A DNA stretch of 64,000 bases from Deltaproteobacteria bacterium (GCA_020632715.1 JACKFA010000006.1:497001-561000); one strand, 5' to 3'; shown: positions 35,146 to 44,666, counted from the stretch's first letter. Numbers and translations: made by a program. Notes: generated from the sequence alone by a model not told the origin.

Positions 35146-36456
35146 TCACACCCGCTCGAGCACCGCGGCGGCCCCGAGGCCGCCCGCCGCGCAGATCCCG
35201 AGGAGCGCCGTCTCGGCGCCCCGCTCGGCGAGCTCGTAGGCCATGGTCGTCACCATGCGGGCGCCCGTCGCGCCGAAGGGGTGGCCGAGCGCGACCGAGC
35301 CGCCGTGGACGTTCAGCCTCTCCGGGTCGACCTCGCCGACCGCGCGGTCGCGGCCGAGCCGCTCGCGCGCGAACGCGTCGCTCGCGAGCATCTTCAAGAC
35401 GCTCAGCACCTGCGCGGCGAACGCCTCGTGCATGTCGATGAGGTCGACGTCCGCGAGGTCGAGCCCTGCGCGCGCGAGCGCCGTCGGCATCGCGAGCGCC
35501 GGCGCCATCAGGAGCTGGTCGGCCGGGTCGACGCCCGCGTAGGCCCAGCTCCGGAACGCCGCGAGCGGCGTGTAGCCGAGCGCCTTCGCCTTCTCCTCGC
35601 TCATCAGCAGCACGGCGGCGGCGCCGTCCGTGAGCGGGCTCGAGTTGCCCGCCGTGAGCGTCCCGTCCTTGGCGAAGACCGGCCGCAGCTTCGCGAGCTG
35701 CGCCTCGCTCGTCGCCGCGCGCACGAGGCCGTCGGCGTACACTGTACGACCATCGGGCGTCGTGATGGGGGCGACCTCGCGCTCGAAGCGGCCGCTCTCG
35801 ATGGCGGCCGCGGCGCGGTGGTGCGAGCGCGCGGCGAACGCGTCCTGCGCGCTCCGGCTGACGTTGTTCCGCTGCGCCATCTGCTCGGCCGCCTCCCCCA
35901 TGACCTGCCCGGTCGACCGCTCGGCGATGCGCGGGCGCTTCGGCAGGATCGAGCTCAGCGGCATGAGCTGCGACACGACGGCGAGGTACTCCGCCGGGCT
36001 CGCCTTTTTCTTCAGCGCGAGCGGCGCGAGCGCGTGCACGACCTTCTGCGGGAGCTTGAGCTCGGCGTTGCTGGTCGAGTCCGCGCCGCCCGCGATGGCG
36101 ACGTCCGCCTCGCCGCGCTCGATGGCCGACGCGGCGGCGGTGACCGCCTGGAGCCCGGACGCGCACGCGCGCGTCACCGTGTGCGCCTCGACCGACGGCG
36201 GCAGGCGCAGATCGATGACGATCTCGCGCCCCACGTTCGGCGCGAGCGACGGCAGGATGACCCCGCCCCAGACGAGCGCGTCGACCTCCTTCCGGTCGAG
36301 CGCCGTGCGCTCGAGCAGCGCGCCCACCGCGGCCACGCCGAGGCCGATGGCGTCGACCTTCACGAGCTCGCCGAACGCCCGCACGAACGGCGTCCGCACG
36401 CCCGCCACGATGACCGCGCGCCGCGAGGGCCGCGGCGTCTCCTTCGCCTTCGCCAT
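35146..36456 (-). CDS. Acetyl-CoA C-acyltransferase (thiolase)
   Basis: The 436-residue thiolase resembles the FadI branch. The acyl-accepting Cys is in TRACASG (about 96), with HEAF, GHPFGATGAR (catalytic His) and the second Cys in GICAAGG near the end. It cleaves 3-ketoacyl-CoA to acetyl-CoA and a shortened acyl-CoA, or condenses in reverse. The ATG follows GGGGGAG. It is the last gene of a minus-strand cluster after MaoC and FabG4-type genes, which together could run hydration, ketoacyl reduction and thiolysis on (R)-hydroxyacyl-CoA intermediates. Confidence 0.94.
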   Translation of the reverse strand: MAKAKETPRPSRRAVIVAGVRTPFVRAFGELVKVDAIGLGVAAVGALLERTALDRKEVDALVWGGVILPSLAPNVGREIVIDLRLPPSVEAHTVTRACASGLQAVTAAASAIERGEADVAIAGGADSTSNAELKLPQKVVHALAPLALKKKASPAEYLAVVSQLMPLSSILPKRPRIAERSTGQVMGEAAEQMAQRNNVSRSAQDAFAARSHHRAAAAIESGRFEREVAPITTPDGRTVYADGLVRAATSEAQLAKLRPVFAKDGTLTAGNSSPLTDGAAAVLLMSEEKAKALGYTPLAAFRSWAYAGVDPADQLLMAPALAMPTALARAGLDLADVDLIDMHEAFAAQVLSVLKMLASDAFARERLGRDRAVGEVDPERLNVHGGSVALGHPFGATGARMVTTMAYELAERGAETALLGICAAGGLGAAAVLERV

Positions 36457-36495
36457 GTCTCCCCCTGTTCTCCGTGCTCGGCGCGGGCTCCGGCC

Positions 36496-37911
36496 TCAGC
36501 CGCCCACGAGGTTGCCGCCGCAGATCCGCAGGACCTGCCCGGTGACGCCGTCGCTCCCCGGCGACGCGAGGAACGTGCAGAGCTCGGCCACGTCGAGGGG
36601 CTGTCCCGCCTGCGCGAGCGCCGCCATCCGCCGCGCGACCTCGCGCGTCATGACCGGCATCGCCGCCGTGAGCCGCGTCTCGATGAACCCCGGGGCGACC
36701 GCGTTCACCGTGATCCCGCGCCCGGCGACCACCGCGGCCAGCGCCCGCGCGTAGCCGATGACGCCCGCCTTCGACGCGGCGTAGTTCGTCTGTCCGAAGT
36801 TCCCGGCGACCCCGGCGATCGACGAGAGCAGCACCACCCGGCCGTGGTCGCGGAGCGGCCCGGCCTCGCGCGCGCACGCCTCGGTGATGGCGATCGACGC
36901 CGCGAGGTTGATGCCGATCGCCTGGTCCCAGTGGCCCTCGCCCATCTTGGCGAGGGTCTTGTCGCGCGTGACGCCCGCCGAGTGCACGATCACGTCGACG
37001 CCACCGTGGTCCTTCGCGAGCCGCCGCGCGATCTCCTCGGCCGCGCCGGGCTCGGAGACGTCGACGAGCAGCGTCGAGCCGCCGATGTCCCGCGCGACGC
37101 GGCTCGCCGGCCCGTCGTCGGCCGGGCGGTCGAGGACGACGACGTGCGCGCCCTCCTCGGCGAGCCGCCGCGCGGTCGCCTCGCCGATCCCGCGCGCCGC
37201 ACCCGTCACGAGCGCGACCTTCCCGTGCAGCGGGCGCGTCGCGGGGCGCGCGGGCGCCGCCGCGGCCGTGGCGGCGACGACGAGCGGCTGGCCGGTCATG
37301 TAGGCCGAGCGCGGCGAGAGCAGGTAGCGGAGCACGGGCCCGAGGCGCTCCTCGGCGCCGGCCGCGACGTACACGGTCTGCGCCGTCGCGCCCTTCTTGC
37401 CGATCTCCTTCGCCACGCTCCGGACGAAGCCGTCGAGCGCCTGCCGCGTGGCGGCCTCGACGGGCGACGCGGCGTCCCCCGGCGGGCGACCGAGCACGAC
37501 GACGCGCCCGCAGCGCGCGAGGTGGGCGACGCGCGGGTGGAAGAAGTCGTAGAGCGCGCGCAGATCGTCCGGGCTCGCGAGGCCGGAGGCGTCGAAGACG
37601 AGCGCGTCGCCGGCGCTCGACTCGTCGAGGAGGCGCGGCGGCCGGCCCCACGCCTCGCCAGGCGCCGCGAAGGGCGCCAGGTCCGCGACCATCGCCGTCG
37701 CGCCGGCCGGCGCGAGCGTCGCCGCGACGGCGTCCGCGAGGGCCGCGCCAGGGCCGCCGGCGTAGAGGACGACGCGGTCCTCGAGCTCGCGCTCCTCCCA
37801 GGGACCGTCCGCGCGCGCGAGCTTCTGGGGGACCGGGATCGGGAGGCCGAGGCGCTTGATGACCTGGCGGGCCGTCGGGTTCTGGCCGAGCTCGAGGAGG
37901 AAGTCGGACAT
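36496..37911 (-). CDS. FabG4-type 3-oxoacyl-ACP/CoA reductase
   Basis: The 471-residue protein is about twice the size of normal FabG. The C-terminal half (about 225-471) is a complete short-chain dehydrogenase: TGAARGIGEATA cofactor loop, NLAAS, catalytic Ser (SSIAG) and YAASK, and PGFIET. The N-terminal half is a degenerate Rossmann domain without a nucleotide loop, as in mycobacterial FabG4, which reduces 3-oxoacyl-CoA with NADH. It lies between the MaoC and thiolase genes on the same strand. A 45-bp gap before it holds an AT-rich block that could be an internal promoter. Confidence 0.92.
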   Translation of the reverse strand: MSDFLLELGQNPTARQVIKRLGLPIPVPQKLARADGPWEERELEDRVVLYAGGPGAALADAVAATLAPAGATAMVADLAPFAAPGEAWGRPPRLLDESSAGDALVFDASGLASPDDLRALYDFFHPRVAHLARCGRVVVLGRPPGDAASPVEAATRQALDGFVRSVAKEIGKKGATAQTVYVAAGAEERLGPVLRYLLSPRSAYMTGQPLVVAATAAAAPARPATRPLHGKVALVTGAARGIGEATARRLAEEGAHVVVLDRPADDGPASRVARDIGGSTLLVDVSEPGAAEEIARRLAKDHGGVDVIVHSAGVTRDKTLAKMGEGHWDQAIGINLAASIAITEACAREAGPLRDHGRVVLLSSIAGVAGNFGQTNYAASKAGVIGYARALAAVVAGRGITVNAVAPGFIETRLTAAMPVMTREVARRMAALAQAGQPLDVAELCTFLASPGSDGVTGQVLRICGGNLVGG

Positions 37912-37926
37912 GCGTCGCGCTCCGTC

Positions 37927-37950
37927 AAGAATGATTCGATTTGTATATTT
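37927..37950. promoter_or_regulatory. AT-rich block with short dyad before FabG gene
   Basis: AAGAATGATTCGATTTGTATATTT is about three-quarters A/T in a window that is overwhelmingly G/C, and it contains the dyad GAATGATTC. It lies in the 45-bp gap between the MaoC stop and the FabG start on the minus strand. It is a candidate internal promoter or TetR-type operator, although no clear -35/-10 pair was fitted. Confidence 0.35.
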
Positions 37951-37956
37951 CGCCGT

Positions 37957-38883
37957 TCAGGCGCGCTCGAAGCTGCCCGTCAGGTACGCCGGCCCCCCCG
38001 GGGCGTCGCCGACGAAGACGCCGCCGGAGCCGTCGACGTAGAGCCCCACGCGCGCCGGCAGCACGAGCGGCCGCGTGAAGCGCACGTCGATGCTCCGGAG
38101 CCGCGTCGGGTCGCCCGCGAAGACGCTCGCGTTCAGGCCCTCGATGGCCCGCGCGAACGTCGCGAAGCCGTGGAGGATGGTGTTCTTGAAGCCCGAGGCG
38201 CGCGCGATGAGCGGCACCCAGTGGATCGGGTTGAAGTCGCCGGTGAGGCAGGCGAAGTCGAGCGCGTCCTGCGGCTTGACCTTGAAGAAGGCGATCTCGC
38301 GCACGTCGTCGGGCACGCGCGCCTTGTCCTTCTTCTTCTTCTTGTCCTTGCTCCCGCCCTTCTTCCCCTTCTCACCCGGCGGCGGCCCGAGCGGGATGAA
38401 CACGCGCAGCTCCGCGGTGACCGCGGCGGGCGCCGACGCCGTCCCGATCGTGAGCGCCTGCGTGAGGATCGCGCGCGCGCCGTCGTCGTCGACGGCCGCG
38501 AGGTGCGCGGCGAGGTTCAGCGGCTCGTTCGCGGGCAGCGGCGCGTCCATCGTGAGCCGGCAGCCGCCGTTCATGCCGCGCGCGAGCGGGTAGCCCGACG
38601 CCGCGAGCACCTTCGAGAGGAGCGGGAAGGCGTACTGCGGGAAGAAGTGCGCGGGGAGGGCGCCCCCGTAGGCGCGCGGATCGCCCTTCACCGAGCGCAG
38701 GTACGCCTTGACGAGCGCCTCGTCGCGCGGCGGGACGGTCTCGCGGAGCTCGGGCCCCGGCACGGCGATCCCGCCCGCGGGCGGCCCCTGCCCGAGCTTC
38801 TCCTTGATCGTGCTCAGCGCGGCGCGGCCGAGCGCCGCGAGCACGGGGCCCTGGTGGCGGACGTGGGTGAGGTTCTCGAGCAT
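37957..38883 (-). CDS. MaoC-like (R)-specific enoyl-CoA hydratase
   Basis: The 308-residue double-hotdog protein of the MaoC/HTD2 type has its active-site segment near LTGDFNPIHWVPLIARASGF and ILHGFATFA, with the catalytic Asp and His of hydratase 2. A Lys-rich linker (GKKGGSKDKKKKKDK, about 180-200) separates the two halves. It hydrates trans-2-enoyl-CoA to (R)-3-hydroxyacyl-CoA. ATG 38883 follows CAGGAG. It is the first gene of the MaoC-FabG-thiolase cluster, transcribed leftwards and divergent from the PhoH gene. Confidence 0.88.
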   Translation of the reverse strand: MLENLTHVRHQGPVLAALGRAALSTIKEKLGQGPPAGGIAVPGPELRETVPPRDEALVKAYLRSVKGDPRAYGGALPAHFFPQYAFPLLSKVLAASGYPLARGMNGGCRLTMDAPLPANEPLNLAAHLAAVDDDGARAILTQALTIGTASAPAAVTAELRVFIPLGPPPGEKGKKGGSKDKKKKKDKARVPDDVREIAFFKVKPQDALDFACLTGDFNPIHWVPLIARASGFKNTILHGFATFARAIEGLNASVFAGDPTRLRSIDVRFTRPLVLPARVGLYVDGSGGVFVGDAPGGPAYLTGSFERA

Positions 38884-39038
38884 GGGGGTCTCCTGGGGTC
38901 GCGGCGGTCGCGAGGATAGAGGAAGCGGCGGTGGGGCGGAAGCGCGAGAAGTCGCGACGCGGTCCCGGCTACACGCGGCGCGGCGGGGAGGGGGCAACGC
39001 GATTGACACACCCCCCGTCGCGCGCCATACCCGTCGGC

Positions 39039-40352
39039 ATGCGCAAGCACTTCGTGCTCGACACCAACATCCTCCTCCACGACCCGGAAGCGGTCTTCGG
39101 ATTCGACGACAACAACGTCTGGATCCCCATCGTGGTCATCGAGGAGGTCGACACGTTCAAGAAGGACGGCTCCGAGCTCGGCCGCAACGCGCGCGAGGTC
39201 GCGCGCCAGCTCGACGCCCTCCGGAGCCACGGGAACCTGACCGAGGGGGTGCCGCTCAAGAACGGCGGCGTCCTGCGCGTGGTCATGACGGAGCAGGCCC
39301 TCCCGAAGGGCTTCCACATGAACCACCTCGCGGACGACCGGATCCTCGCGACGGCGCTGCACGTCAAGAAGCACAACCCGAACGTGCCGGTCATCCTGGT
39401 CACGCTCGACACGAACCTCCGGATCCGCGCGAACGTGCTCGGCATCGAGGCGGCCGACTTCGACACGCGCAGCATCCAGCTCGAGGAGCTCTACCCGGCG
39501 GTCACCACGGTCGACGTGGGCGAGGGCGAGCTCGGTGCGCTCTTCGACGAGGGGAGCCTACCGCTCCCGGCGCCGCCCGAGGGGCACGCGTTCTTCGAGA
39601 ACGAGTACGTCATGGTGCAGGACGGGCGCGGCACGGCGCTCGCCCGGGTCGACGTCGCCGGCGGCCGCCTCTGTGGGATCCGGAGCTTCAAGAACCCGCT
39701 CTGGGGGATCCGCCCGCGGAACCGTGAGCAGCACTTCGCGATGGACGCGTGCATGCACCCGGACATCCACGTGGTCACGCTCGTCGGCAAGGCGGGCACC
39801 GGGAAGACGCTCCTCGCCCTCGCGGCCGGCCTCCAGTCCGTCGGCGAGGACCAGACCTACCAGCGCCTCCTCGTGTCGCGGCCGATCATCCCCATGGGGC
39901 GCGACATCGGCTACCTGCCGGGCAACGTCGACGAGAAGCTGAAGCCGTGGATGCAGCCCATCCACGACAACGTCGAGTTCCTGATGGCGCAGAACCCGAA
40001 GGTGAAGAAGACCTCGCGGGGCGTCGAGGAGCTCACGCGCCAGGGGCTCATGGAGATCGAGCCGCTGACGTACATCCGCGGGCGCTCGATCGCCGCGCAG
40101 TACATGATCGTCGACGAGGCGCAGAACCTGACGCCGCACGAGATCAAGACGATCCTCACGCGCGCCGGCGAGGGCACGAAGATCATCTTCACGGGCGACC
40201 CCTTCCAGATCGACAACCCCTACGTCGACAGCATCTCGAACGGGCTCACCTACCTCATCGACCGGTTCCGCGGGGAGCGCCTCGCCGCGAACGTCTCGCT
40301 CCGGAAGGGCGAGCGCTCGAAGCTCGCCGAGCTCGCCGCGAACCTGCTGTAG
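39039..40352 (+). CDS. PIN domain-PhoH ATPase
   Basis: The 437-residue protein has the PhoH2-type fusion. An N-terminal PIN-type nuclease domain (1-150) carries acidic residues in FVLDTNILL, IEEVDTFKK and LADDRILATA, and a C-terminal PhoH ATPase has Walker A VGKAGTGKT (about 248-256), Walker B MIVDEAQN (about 355) and TGDPFQIDNPY. Studied PhoH2 proteins unwind and cut RNA. It is cytosolic. The start has no clear Shine-Dalgarno, but the family N-terminus begins exactly here. Confidence 0.93.
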   Translation: MRKHFVLDTNILLHDPEAVFGFDDNNVWIPIVVIEEVDTFKKDGSELGRNAREVARQLDALRSHGNLTEGVPLKNGGVLRVVMTEQALPKGFHMNHLADDRILATALHVKKHNPNVPVILVTLDTNLRIRANVLGIEAADFDTRSIQLEELYPAVTTVDVGEGELGALFDEGSLPLPAPPEGHAFFENEYVMVQDGRGTALARVDVAGGRLCGIRSFKNPLWGIRPRNREQHFAMDACMHPDIHVVTLVGKAGTGKTLLALAAGLQSVGEDQTYQRLLVSRPIIPMGRDIGYLPGNVDEKLKPWMQPIHDNVEFLMAQNPKVKKTSRGVEELTRQGLMEIEPLTYIRGRSIAAQYMIVDEAQNLTPHEIKTILTRAGEGTKIIFTGDPFQIDNPYVDSISNGLTYLIDRFRGERLAANVSLRKGERSKLAELAANLL

Positions 40353-40419
40353 GCGCTGCCCGCGCCGCGCAGAGGGCCCCGAGGATTGCGCGCTCGTCGC
40401 GGCGTGTTAACCACGCCTC

Positions 40420-41133
40420 ATGACGCGCCGCCGCCCCGTCCTCCGCTACGCCGCCCTCGCCGCCGCCCTGGGCGCGCTCGCGGCCGGCGCGGTCGCGTTC
40501 GCCGCGGCCCCGCCGCCCGGGCATCGGCGCCCGGCGATCGGGGTCTCGCCCGCGCCGCCGAGGCCCGCCCCGCGCGACGACGAAGGCGGAGGCGACGACG
40601 CGCGCCGGCCGGCGGAGCCGTCGCCCGCGCCGAGCCAGGCGGAGCGCGACGCCCAGGGGAAGCAGCTCGAGGTGACGACGCGCCGCCTCGCGGACTGCGC
40701 GGTCATCGGCGCCGACGCGCTCCGCGCCGAGCTCCTCGGGCTCCAGAACCAGAGCGACGTGCTCTCGCTCGAGGCGTGGGGCGACGCGCACGAGTACGCC
40801 CCCTACGATCACGTGTTCTTCTACTTCCGCGCCCCGTTCGCGATGTACGTGACGCTCTTCTGGCTCGGCCCGGAGGCCCACATCGTCGTGCCGGTCGAGA
40901 GCCTCCGGGTCCCCGGGAACCGCGACGTCAAGGTCGACACGGGCGGCTACATCGTGCCGCCGCTCGGGCGCGAGCAGTGGGTCGCCATCGGCACGCTCGA
41001 GCCGGTCGCGGTCGGCTGCCGGAACCCGGCGCAGATGCAGCAGTCGCTGAAGCGGATGCTCGCGCTCCCGCACGCCATCGGGCGCTGGGAGGTCTGGTCG
41101 AAGGAGTCCGGGCCGGTGACGCCGCCGCTCTGA
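40420..41133 (+). CDS. Exported protein, DUF4384-like
   Basis: The 237-residue protein has an Arg-rich N-terminus and hydrophobic segment (about 9-29), a Pro/Asp/Ala linker to about residue 75, and a beta-rich domain whose pattern (AMYVTLFWLGPEAHIVVPV, GYIVPPLGREQWVAIGTLEPV) resembles DUF4384 domains found in exported myxobacterial proteins. That match is weak. It starts 67 bp after the PhoH gene, so the two may be cotranscribed. The function is unknown. Confidence 0.7.
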   Translation: MTRRRPVLRYAALAAALGALAAGAVAFAAAPPPGHRRPAIGVSPAPPRPAPRDDEGGGDDARRPAEPSPAPSQAERDAQGKQLEVTTRRLADCAVIGADALRAELLGLQNQSDVLSLEAWGDAHEYAPYDHVFFYFRAPFAMYVTLFWLGPEAHIVVPVESLRVPGNRDVKVDTGGYIVPPLGREQWVAIGTLEPVAVGCRNPAQMQQSLKRMLALPHAIGRWEVWSKESGPVTPPL

Positions 41134-41150
41134 CTACGGGGCGCGCGTCG

Positions 41151-41681
41151 TCAGCGCGCCCGCCGCCCCGGGCACAGCCAACCGACCCAGGTGGCGGCGC
41201 CCTCCGCGCCCAGGACCGCCTGCCGGCCGTCGGGCCAGCGCACCGCGACGACGCCGCCGCCAGGCACCTGATCGCGCACCTCGACGCGGTGGAGCCCGCA
41301 GCCGCCGACGAGCAGCGGCGGCGCGACCCCGAAGAGCGCGACCGCGGCCAGGTCGTCGCGCGATCGCGCCCGCGCCGGATCGAGCCCGCTCGCCGCGTGC
41401 GCGCGCCAGTCGACCGGCGCCGCCACGCCGTCGAGCGTGACCCGCAGCGCGAACGTCGCCTCCTCGACGAGCCGCTCGGCGAGCTGCTCGCCCTCGCGGT
41501 CCGAGAGGCGCCCGTCGCGGTCGCGGTCGAAGAGCTCCCGGAGCGCCGCCGCGCGCTCGGCGGGCGCCGCCGCGTAGGTCACGGCGACCGACACGCGCGC
41601 CCCCTCGGCGCCCACGGCGACGGTCTTCGCCGCGCCCCCCGCGTGGGCGAGGACGAGCAGCGCGAGCGCGGCCCAGCTCAC
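41151..41681 (-). CDS. Small exported EF-hand-containing protein
   Basis: The 176-residue protein has a signal peptide (WAALALLVLAHAGGA), a complete EF-hand calcium loop DRDRDGRLSDREGEQL (about 51-66) and a beta-rich C-terminal half with two Cys (GGCGL, WLCPG). The GTG start overlaps the stop of the 900-residue PHP-type lipoprotein by four bases (GTGA), so it is translationally coupled to it. No family was recognised; the coupling suggests a calcium-binding partner of the upstream protein (inference). Confidence 0.78.
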   Translation of the reverse strand: MSWAALALLVLAHAGGAAKTVAVGAEGARVSVAVTYAAAPAERAAALRELFDRDRDGRLSDREGEQLAERLVEEATFALRVTLDGVAAPVDWRAHAASGLDPARARSRDDLAAVALFGVAPPLLVGGCGLHRVEVRDQVPGGGVVAVRWPDGRQAVLGAEGAATWVGWLCPGRRAR

Positions 41682-44380
41682 GGCAGCGCCACGGGCCCCG
41701 GCGCGACGAAGACGCCGTCGCCCTCGGCGTCGACGTACACCGGGTTCGCGAAGGCGAAGACGCCGCCGTCGAAGATCGGCGCGAGCCCGCCCGGGCCGCG
41801 CGCGACCACGACGTACCAGCTGTCCGTCGCGGGCGCGACGTCGAAGCCCACGTCCGCCCAGACGGCGCTGCCGCCGTCGCCCGGCGGAACGCCGGACGCC
41901 GTGTCGACGAGGAGCCCGTTCTCGTAGAGCTCGACCTGCGTGACGCTCGCCCCGGGCATCGCGCTCACGACCACGTGCAGGCGCGTCGGGGCGCGCCCGT
42001 CGACGAGGTCGGCCTTGCCCATCCGGAACTCGCCATCGACGTCGACCGTCATCGCGAGCCCGCGCGAGCCCACGGCGTGCTGCGCGCGCACGGCCGCGAC
42101 GATGGCGTCGTCGGTGAGCGCGGCGACGTCGTCGCCGAGGGCGAGGTAGGTGCGTGGCCAGCCGCAGCCGTCGCCCGGGTCGTGGCAGTCCGAGTTCGCG
42201 ACGCCGCACACGGGGAGCCCCTGGTTCAGGAGCCCGAACCAGTCCGCGAGGACGGGCACGGTCTCGCGCCGCTGCGCGCGGAACCCGGCCCACCCCTCGG
42301 GGGTGAACTGCGAGGCGTCGCCGAGGTCGCCGTTGACCTCGAGCGCCTCGAAGCCCGTCGGCAGCGCGTCGAGCTCACCGACCGCGAGCCGCGGGTCGAA
42401 GCCGATGGACACGAAGAAGCCCTTGCCGTTGGTGCCGCGCGGGTGGTTCACCTGCACGACGCGGTCGCCCGGCAGGGCGTGGAGCTTGTCGAAGAGGGCC
42501 TGGATGGTGAGCCCCGCGAAGAGCTGGACGCCGGTGAGCGCGAGCGGATCCTCGGGGTCGAGCGGCATCGGGTAGGCGTTGAAGTGGCCGACGCCGTTCA
42601 CGCTCACCTCGTCGCTGACGATGTTGTGGAGGATCCCCCCCGCGCCGAGCGCGCGGATCTCGGGCCCGAGGTCGACCACGTGGTCGTGCTCGCTCGTCGC
42701 GAAGCACTCGAGCCCCTCGGCGAGGTCCTCGCGCACGCGCACGTCGAAGGGGGTCCGCGAGTCGAGGCTGCCGATGGTGTGCTGGTGGAAGTCGCACATG
42801 AGCCACCCCGGCGTGTCGACGGCGCGCGCGAGGTGCGCCGTGATGGTGCCCCCGTCCTCGAGGAGCACGTCGTCGAGCGTCACGGGGGCGAGCTCGGGAC
42901 CGCGCGAGAGCACGACGCGGTAGTGGCCGGGCGCGATGGTGAGCGTGTCGTAGCCGGGCCCCACGAACTCGACGCGCCAGCCGCCGCGCCGCCCGAAGTC
43001 GCCGAGCCGCGTGTCGTTCGCGTCCTCGTCGAGCGCTCGCAGCGCGACCTTCACGGGGGCCGAGCCGCCGCTCGTGGGCGCGGGCATATCGGTCGTGACC
43101 GCGACCGTCACCGACGCAGGCGGCGTCAGCGTGAGCGCCACGTCGGTCACCGCGCCGTCCGCCGCGACCGTGACGCGCGCCGGCTCCGACGGCTTCCGCT
43201 CCGTCCCGGACGCGATGAGGTCGTACTCGCCCGGCGGGAGCGTCATCGCGAACGCGCCGGCGGGGTCCGTGCGCGCCTGGTTCACGGCCGCGCCGCCCTG
43301 GTTGCCGGCGGCGTTGATCGGGATCGCGGTCACCCAGGCGGCGGCGACGACGGCGCCGCCGGGATCGTGGACCGCGCCCGAGACGGGGCGCGCGGGGGTG
43401 CCGACCGCGGGGTAGAGGCGGTCGACCACGTCCGAGAGCGAGCCGTCGCCGACGAGGAGGCGCCGCTCGAGGCTCCGCGTCTCGTGCGCGGGGATGGTGA
43501 GGGCCGGGTCGAGGATGGCGAAGGTGCCGGAGCTCTCGACGAAGGGCGCGCTGAACACGCCGGTCGCCGGGTAGACGTAGCCGTAGCTGACGCCGTCGCC
43601 GCGGAACGCGAGCCACTGCGTGTCGCCGAGGGTGCCGCCCGTGGCGAAGCCGGGGCCGTACGCGAAGATCTGGAGGAGGTTGCTCGCGACCATGAAGTCG
43701 CCCGCGAGGACCGAGACCTCCTCGTCGGTCGGGTTCTCGATGATGGTCCGGATGATGAGGTCGCGCGCGCCGCGGCCGAGCTCGTACTCGACCGCGACCC
43801 GGAGATCGGCCGTCCCGGCGACCGCGTCGAGGACCGCGATGATCTTCGAGGAGGCGAGCGGCCCCTCGAGGCGGAGGATCCCGCGCTCGCCATCGGAGCC
43901 GTCGGCCACGATGGTGACCGTGTCCGGCGCGTGCACGCGGAAGTCGACCACCGGGAAGAGCTCGCGGAGCACGCTCTCGCCGGGGAGGCCGGGGGCCCGC
44001 GCGTTGTCCGCGCCGACGACGCTGCCGCCGTAGAGCTGGTAGACCGCCGAGGCGCCGGCGTCCTGGACGAGGAAGCGCACGAGGCCGTTCTCGAGGACGT
44101 AGGAGCGGCCGAGGCGCCCGAACGGCACCGGGCCCGTGACGAGATCGGCCTCGGTCTCGGTGCGGCGGACCGAGATCGGCGAGGGCGGCGCGGTCGCGTC
44201 GGTGTCGGCGGTGTCGCCTCCGGTCGTGTCCGCGGCGTCGCCCGCGGCGTCGGCGTCGCCCGCGGTCGTCGTGTCGACCGAGGCGCCGTCGTCGTCGTCG
44301 CCGCACCCGGCGGCGAGGGCGAGCGGGAGGGCGGAGAGAGCGAGCAGGAGGGCCACGCGGGCAGAGGCTTGATTCTTCAT
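41678..44380 (-). CDS. CehA/McbA-like PHP-type metallohydrolase lipoprotein
   Basis: The 900-residue protein has a lipobox (LALAAGC, Cys about 26), an Asp/Ala/Thr linker to about residue 70, beta-sandwich domains including a carboxypeptidase regulatory-like module (about 335-415), and a PHP-type metal-binding domain (about 525-790) with DFHQHTIGS, TSEHDHV, QVNHPRG and NSDCHDPG. This is the CehA/McbA family, which holds a multi-metal phosphoesterase-like site and includes carbamate hydrolases. The natural substrate is unknown. It is surface-anchored and coupled to an EF-hand protein downstream. Confidence 0.86.
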   Translation of the reverse strand: MKNQASARVALLLALSALPLALAAGCGDDDDGASVDTTTAGDADAAGDAADTTGGDTADTDATAPPSPISVRRTETEADLVTGPVPFGRLGRSYVLENGLVRFLVQDAGASAVYQLYGGSVVGADNARAPGLPGESVLRELFPVVDFRVHAPDTVTIVADGSDGERGILRLEGPLASSKIIAVLDAVAGTADLRVAVEYELGRGARDLIIRTIIENPTDEEVSVLAGDFMVASNLLQIFAYGPGFATGGTLGDTQWLAFRGDGVSYGYVYPATGVFSAPFVESSGTFAILDPALTIPAHETRSLERRLLVGDGSLSDVVDRLYPAVGTPARPVSGAVHDPGGAVVAAAWVTAIPINAAGNQGGAAVNQARTDPAGAFAMTLPPGEYDLIASGTERKPSEPARVTVAADGAVTDVALTLTPPASVTVAVTTDMPAPTSGGSAPVKVALRALDEDANDTRLGDFGRRGGWRVEFVGPGYDTLTIAPGHYRVVLSRGPELAPVTLDDVLLEDGGTITAHLARAVDTPGWLMCDFHQHTIGSLDSRTPFDVRVREDLAEGLECFATSEHDHVVDLGPEIRALGAGGILHNIVSDEVSVNGVGHFNAYPMPLDPEDPLALTGVQLFAGLTIQALFDKLHALPGDRVVQVNHPRGTNGKGFFVSIGFDPRLAVGELDALPTGFEALEVNGDLGDASQFTPEGWAGFRAQRRETVPVLADWFGLLNQGLPVCGVANSDCHDPGDGCGWPRTYLALGDDVAALTDDAIVAAVRAQHAVGSRGLAMTVDVDGEFRMGKADLVDGRAPTRLHVVVSAMPGASVTQVELYENGLLVDTASGVPPGDGGSAVWADVGFDVAPATDSWYVVVARGPGGLAPIFDGGVFAFANPVYVDAEGDGVFVAPGPVALP

Positions 44381-44650
44381 CGCGGGTCGGATACCACGCG
44401 CCCAAAAGCCAGCGCCACACTCCTCTCGCCGCGCCGACGTCGCGCGAGGGCGAAAAAAGTTCGACGACGGCGCCGCCGGTCCGGAATGGCTCTCGAAGGG
44501 CCCGCCCAGACGGCGCCGGAGGCGGCGCGGAGAGTGAGTGGTGAAAATTTACACACATGGGATCGAGAACGCGGGGACGACGGGCCCCACCCCGGCCGAG
44601 CGATCCCGGACGACGCAGCCAGAATCGAGGTCCGCGGCGGAGCGGGTAGT

Positions 44651-44666
44651 TGGCATGAGCATTGCT
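44651..44666 (+). promoter_or_regulatory. Sigma-54 (-24/-12) promoter
   Basis: TGGCATGAGCATTGCT fits TGGCAYR-N4-TTGCW with no mismatch. It lies 73 bp before the ATG of the Cys-rich gene at 44740, giving a leader of about 60 bp that ends in GAGGAGGAG. Two copies of GACGGCGCCG (44466-44475 and 44509-44518) lie 133-185 bp upstream, the usual distance for an enhancer-binding activator site; their role is inference. The rest of the 359-bp gap 44381-44739 shows only an A/T-rich patch near 44540 and presumably the divergent promoter of the PHP lipoprotein. Confidence 0.8.
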
